64,000 nt of DNA. Source: Vitellaria paradoxa. Lineage: Eukaryota > Streptophyta > Magnoliopsida > Ericales > Sapotaceae. The notes beneath the pieces are model-generated. The model saw nothing but the letters and a program-made list of their open reading frames with translations. It was not told the DNA's origin and made no database searches. The DNA lies in the NCBI GenBank assembly GCA_019916065.1, contig JAINTL010000104.1:1-64000 (forward strand), read 5' to 3'. The translations under genes and the position numbers were made by a program. Positions 60,015 to 64,000 of the stretch are shown here, piece after piece (the first letter of the stretch is position 1; every line of letters begins with the position of its first letter).

Positions 60015-62430
60015 CAAATACCCGGACTTTTGTATTAACCTAAATTTATGGTTTTGGTACATTTTGGAAGTAATGTTATGTTAATCTAATATGGATCATT
60101 AATGTGCTTTAGAGTTAAGAACTTTGAAAAAGATGGGTTAGGCAATCAAAAGATGACATTTTAGCAAGTGTGCAGGAGGAGGTCACCTTGGGCTATCATG
60201 CACCTTGGACACACCTGAGAAGGGCTTGGGCGTCCAAGGTGCAGTAGAATTGACAGGTATGGGTTGCTCTGGATTTTTCAGCCGACCCCTCTCACCTATG
60301 AACCTATATCTAGTTAGGGGTGATGAGAAAATCTGAAATTTACTGTTGGGGATTTAAAATATTGGTTTAAATATATATTTTTGTTTGTATGCAAGAGAGA
60401 GAGAAGGTATTGTTGGGAGAGGAAGAATCGGTGAAGAAGCAAAGGAAGAACAAGGAAGAAGAAGAAAAAAACCGGGTGGAAAATTTGAAGGTAGGTCCTT
60501 CTAACCTAAATGAAAATCAAATCCATCTTGTAAGAGTGTAATTACACTCAAGGAATCTTCAATGTGATTTATTTGTAGTTTGATCAAGGAGAGAGGATTG
60601 AGTCCATTAAAGCTTGAGAGCTTGGAACCACAAAACATCTTCTTGTTGATCCATCTTCTTACAACTTGAGGTAGGGATTTAATGCTTCTTTCTACATATG
60701 TGATGTGTAACAAGGAGTAGATTACCATTAGAAAACTTCTTCAAGTTGATTTCATCTATGGAAGAGAATAGAAGTTATATACACATATATGTATGTATAG
60801 GTTGAGAGAGTGAAAATGGTGTTTTGATCCATAACTTGACCCAAAGTTGATGAAAACTCAAATTGTTGGTTTCTTTAGATGCCTAAGAGACTTGTGATGA
60901 TGTTAGAAATGAAATTTTAAGTATTTTAACCTTAACTTGGTCAATTTGAGGTCCAAGAGTAAAAACCAAGAAACCAAAAAAGGGCATGAAACCTGTAACT
61001 CGAACCAAGCTGTAGGCGCACGAGGTAAGACACAGTTGGGCACCACACCTTGGGCGCACAAGACATGGGCGCCTGGCCATCTTGGGCGCACGGCTGAGTG
61101 CCAGCTTGGGTGCCCATCGAGCAGGTCCATTTTCCTTATTTTGTTTATTTTGACCTTCTACCTTAGGTTTATTAAAGAGTCTAGTGGTGTTTTTGTATAA
61201 AGATTTATTTATTTAATTGCATAGATTAAGAAAGGGAAATATGTTATAAAAATTATTAAGAGTTGATTATCTTAAGCAAGTGAAAATTAACTTGTAATGG
61301 GATATGAATGTAATGAATTAGAAGAACCCTATGAGATGTGAACCTTGATTAAGCGGAATTGTGATTGCGCATTGATGGAAGCTAAATGATGATGAATGTG
61401 GATATATGTTGAATGAATTTGAATGTGATTGATGATGTGCCAGGGGCTGTGGTGGGGTGCGAAAATAGAAGTTTTTGAGATTCCCGGGTTGAAAGACTGG
61501 AACCTGTGCAGGGTTTGGTGTCAATGCCAGTGGGTTAGTAGCCCACAACATTGTGTGTATATGGGTTAAGGCCTGGACTGTGTTCCTAAACGATGGATTC
61601 GGTTTATCGTTTCGTTGGGTATTTGCCCATAAAAGACGGTATTATGGATGCTCCAACCCCGATGACTTGTATGACTATGATTAAGTGATGGTTGATGAAT
61701 AAGTGATAATGTGATTGTGACAATGATTGAATGATGAATTAATGGTATTGTGGATATGGTTATGTGGTTGAGTGTTGATTAAAGAATAAAGTAAAATGAA
61801 AATGAAATGTGTTTTGAATTAATGAATGAGATTTCAATAGTTGGGCATTAATTTGAAACTGAATTTTTACTATGGTATTGTCGTGTGAAAATATGCTATA
61901 ATTCAAATTGGTTATGTAGTTATGTTGGCAACTTGTTATAGCTCTATAAAATGTTGAGTAGTTAACATATCATGAATAGCATGCTTGATTTTATTGCATA
62001 TCATATATGTTTGTTGGAGGCATCGTGGGCACAAGTGGACCCGTGCTCACGTCCCTACAGATTTTGATGCAGGAATAGATCATAGCAACCAGGTGGGCTA
62101 ATGGGGATGGACTAGATGTGCATTGCATGAGCCCATCTAAATTTAGCAAGAGTTTTGGTCTCATAGTACAAGTTTTATTTGAAATTGTTATATTGTACAA
62201 TTCTAGACTATTCGATATGGTTGTAAGGGCTTAAGGCCTAAGATTTGCATTAATGGGAAGAGTGTATGGATAAGAACTGGCATCTGTCAAGGTTAAACTC
62301 ATGTTATCATACCTTATGTCTTGGGCTCACTTAGAGGTTATTGTATTGCTCTGATTATAGGATGGTTATAGTACTGCATGATATGTGTGTTTATTACCCA
62401 CCCTTCAGGTTGTGAGATCCGGACGTGACA
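60015..62430 (+). mobile_element. Solo LTR (family B), second copy
   Basis: Similar almost end to end to 20466-22962, in the same orientation, ending GGACGTGACA at 62430. The start is eroded ('aaatacccggactttt' against 'caatacctcagactttt') and I see no clean target duplication, so the first few bases are uncertain. The shared block with the 'cctgagaagggcttgggcg' phrase (near 60,213) is GC-richer and recurs inside the LTR near 61,020. No internal region is present. Confidence 0.82.
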
Positions 62431-63934
62431 AAATCTATCTTAGAAAACTTTATATATAAGTTGCAAACTCAAAACATGTTGAATGAAAATTGCAATGACC
62501 AAATCATGTGTAAATTGCAATGACCAAAAAGGGATAGGAAATGGATTAAAAATTACTTTTCTTGTTTGATTTGTTGTGAAAAATGGAAGAGGAAAGCATT
62601 GAATTTGAAAAATAAAAATTGAAAACTAGTTTATTGGTGAATGCCCTTTATTTTTTATATTTTCTAATCCACTTTCGTTCCTCTTTTCCCATCTATTTTC
62701 TTTTTTTTATAAAATCCTCAATCCAAGGACACTCTTGATCTTGTAATTGTCTTTAACCAATTTTCACTTGAGTCAAGTGTAGGTTGATGATAGGGTCTAC
62801 ACTTTTAGGAGCCCAAGGGGTATTAATTTTGTCAGCTTGAATGGTTACCATTAATTTTTCTTAATTATTATATTATTATTATAGCTATGAGCGAAGAAGA
62901 TTGTAGAAAACCAAGATTAGAATCAAACTATGGAAACTGCGATTTAGTGCAATTAGGGGTTCTCCATTGCAACCTGCTGTAGCTGTGTTTGCCACATAAG
63001 AGAATTTGGTAAGTCCCAAAACTTTCTGGATAGAATAGCGATTTTACTATAGGCAAGCACGTGTGCCGCTATTAGGATAGGTTATTTAAAACTCAAATTC
63101 TGCTATTACAGATAGAGTGGCTAAAATCACTCAATATCTGATTTCAAGGGATTGCCTTTCAAGTAAAATGATTTTAAGGAATTCAAATAAATGAGGACTT
63201 AATTTTAAGAAGAGGATGCAAGCATCACTAATACAAGACCTTATCCAACCCTTAATCATTATTTCAAGCCTTGTTGAGAACAACTACGGGACTTCGAAAA
63301 GGTTGGTCCATTTCGGTAGGTGGTTTTCAAGAAGTAAAGATCGGTTAATTGTTATTGTAGGTTAGTATTATTAAGTTATTATTTGTCACAAAAGATTACT
63401 GTAAGAAAATCGACTTTGCAATGTATATCATAATCTTTAATACTCCCCTCACGGCGACCACGAGTTAAAGGTGGACTGGAGAAAGAGACAAACGGAAAAG
63501 TATACTGACACAAATAGAATAGAATGCACTCGAACAAATGTTGAACAAACATTGATAACGAGACTTGAACCCAAAACCTAAAACCAGATCTTTGATATCA
63601 TTATAAGGTAACAATTATCTTAATAGTTTAAGTGGTTAGGAAATGGATGCAACAATGTATATCAAACTATCTTAATTAGTTAACTGAGGGGGTCAAGCAA
63701 GCTAGTCCATAGTCTTAGATTAAAGGGTTCAATCAATACAACTTTTGGTTTGTCATGCAACTAAATAATGTTGACTTGTTAATTGTGTTAATCTTCCTAA
63801 AAGAACCTCTAGGTTTTATCCAGTGACTTCTCTAGAATTTTCTTGTAAACTCTTGTGTGCCTCGTTCATTTATTTTTTGGTAAGTACTCCTTTACGTTTA
63901 TGTTGTGCATACAATTTGTAATATTCTGTGCATG
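62431..63934. other. Non-coding, no gene seen
   Basis: Mixed AT-rich sequence. No open frame above background and no known repeat border apart from the third copy of the direct repeat at its end. Confidence 0.35.
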
Positions 63935-64000
63935 AAGGGTCCTCAACACATCTAATGGAACAATTTCGATCAAGGTATCAAGCTTTCTTGAAACCAATAA
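63935..64000 (+). repeat. Dispersed direct repeat, copy 3 (cut by window end)
   Basis: The first about 65 bp of the segment seen at 53465 and 59215 ('tttcgatcaaggtatcaagctttcttgaaa'). It runs off the end of the window. Confidence 0.75.

Noticed and set aside
12720..64000. Search for tRNA, rRNA and snoRNA genes
   Set aside because: The tRNA-like boxes I saw belong to SINE candidates; no cloverleaf with paired acceptor stem was found by eye.
1..64000. CRISPR arrays, bacterial operons or phage genes
   Set aside because: No regular repeat-spacer pattern or ribosome-binding-site-led gene row; the window is plainly plant nuclear DNA.

Overview
The window is nuclear DNA of a flowering plant, most likely a eudicot, though I cannot name the species. 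It is AT-rich and full of plant retroelements and a decayed plant pararetrovirus. The coding remnants are typical plant nuclear genes split by GT..AG introns. I found no intact protein-coding gene. Every recognisable coding stretch is a transposon remnant, a viral fossil or a pseudogene.

Layout. 1-6,900: a decayed endogenous caulimovirid (plant pararetrovirus) in + orientation, cut in two by a 1.83-kb solo LTR that has a perfect 5-bp target duplication. 6,900-12,000: AT-rich non-coding DNA holding another solo LTR (8,998-9,771). 12,000-16,300: two tRNA-type SINE candidates and repeated fragments of an antisense RTE-type LINE. 16,300-20,100: possible but unrecognised exons. 20,100-23,800: a minus-strand Ty1/copia remnant (LTR, primer site, gag) split by a 2.5-kb solo LTR. 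24,562-26,732: a solo LTR of the same family as the one inside the virus. 28,000-33,100: a pair of fold-back MITEs flanking an LTR that itself holds a nested solo LTR. 34,983-37,507: an intron-containing pseudogene of ribosomal protein eS7 (RPS7) on the minus strand.

39,940-52,680: two direct copies of a gene 5' region (CT-rich leader plus a 41-nt first exon) bracket a run of broken exons from three unrelated genes, all on the + strand: plant virilizer, phenylalanyl-tRNA synthetase beta subunit and a beta-1,3-galactosyltransferase. RTE LINE and SINE copies lie among them, including one 5'-truncated LINE with an 18-bp target duplication in the second copy. 53,465-64,000: a non-coding segment present three times in direct orientation, an L1-like ORF1 remnant followed by a strongly T/G-skewed stretch, and a second copy of the 2.4-kb solo LTR.

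The main story is genome turnover: LTR elements reduced to solo LTRs, nested insertions that give relative ages, a fossil pararetrovirus, and a cluster of captured or duplicated gene fragments. I saw no CRISPR array, bacterial operon or clearly new molecular system. All assignments come from reading motifs by eye without database searches.
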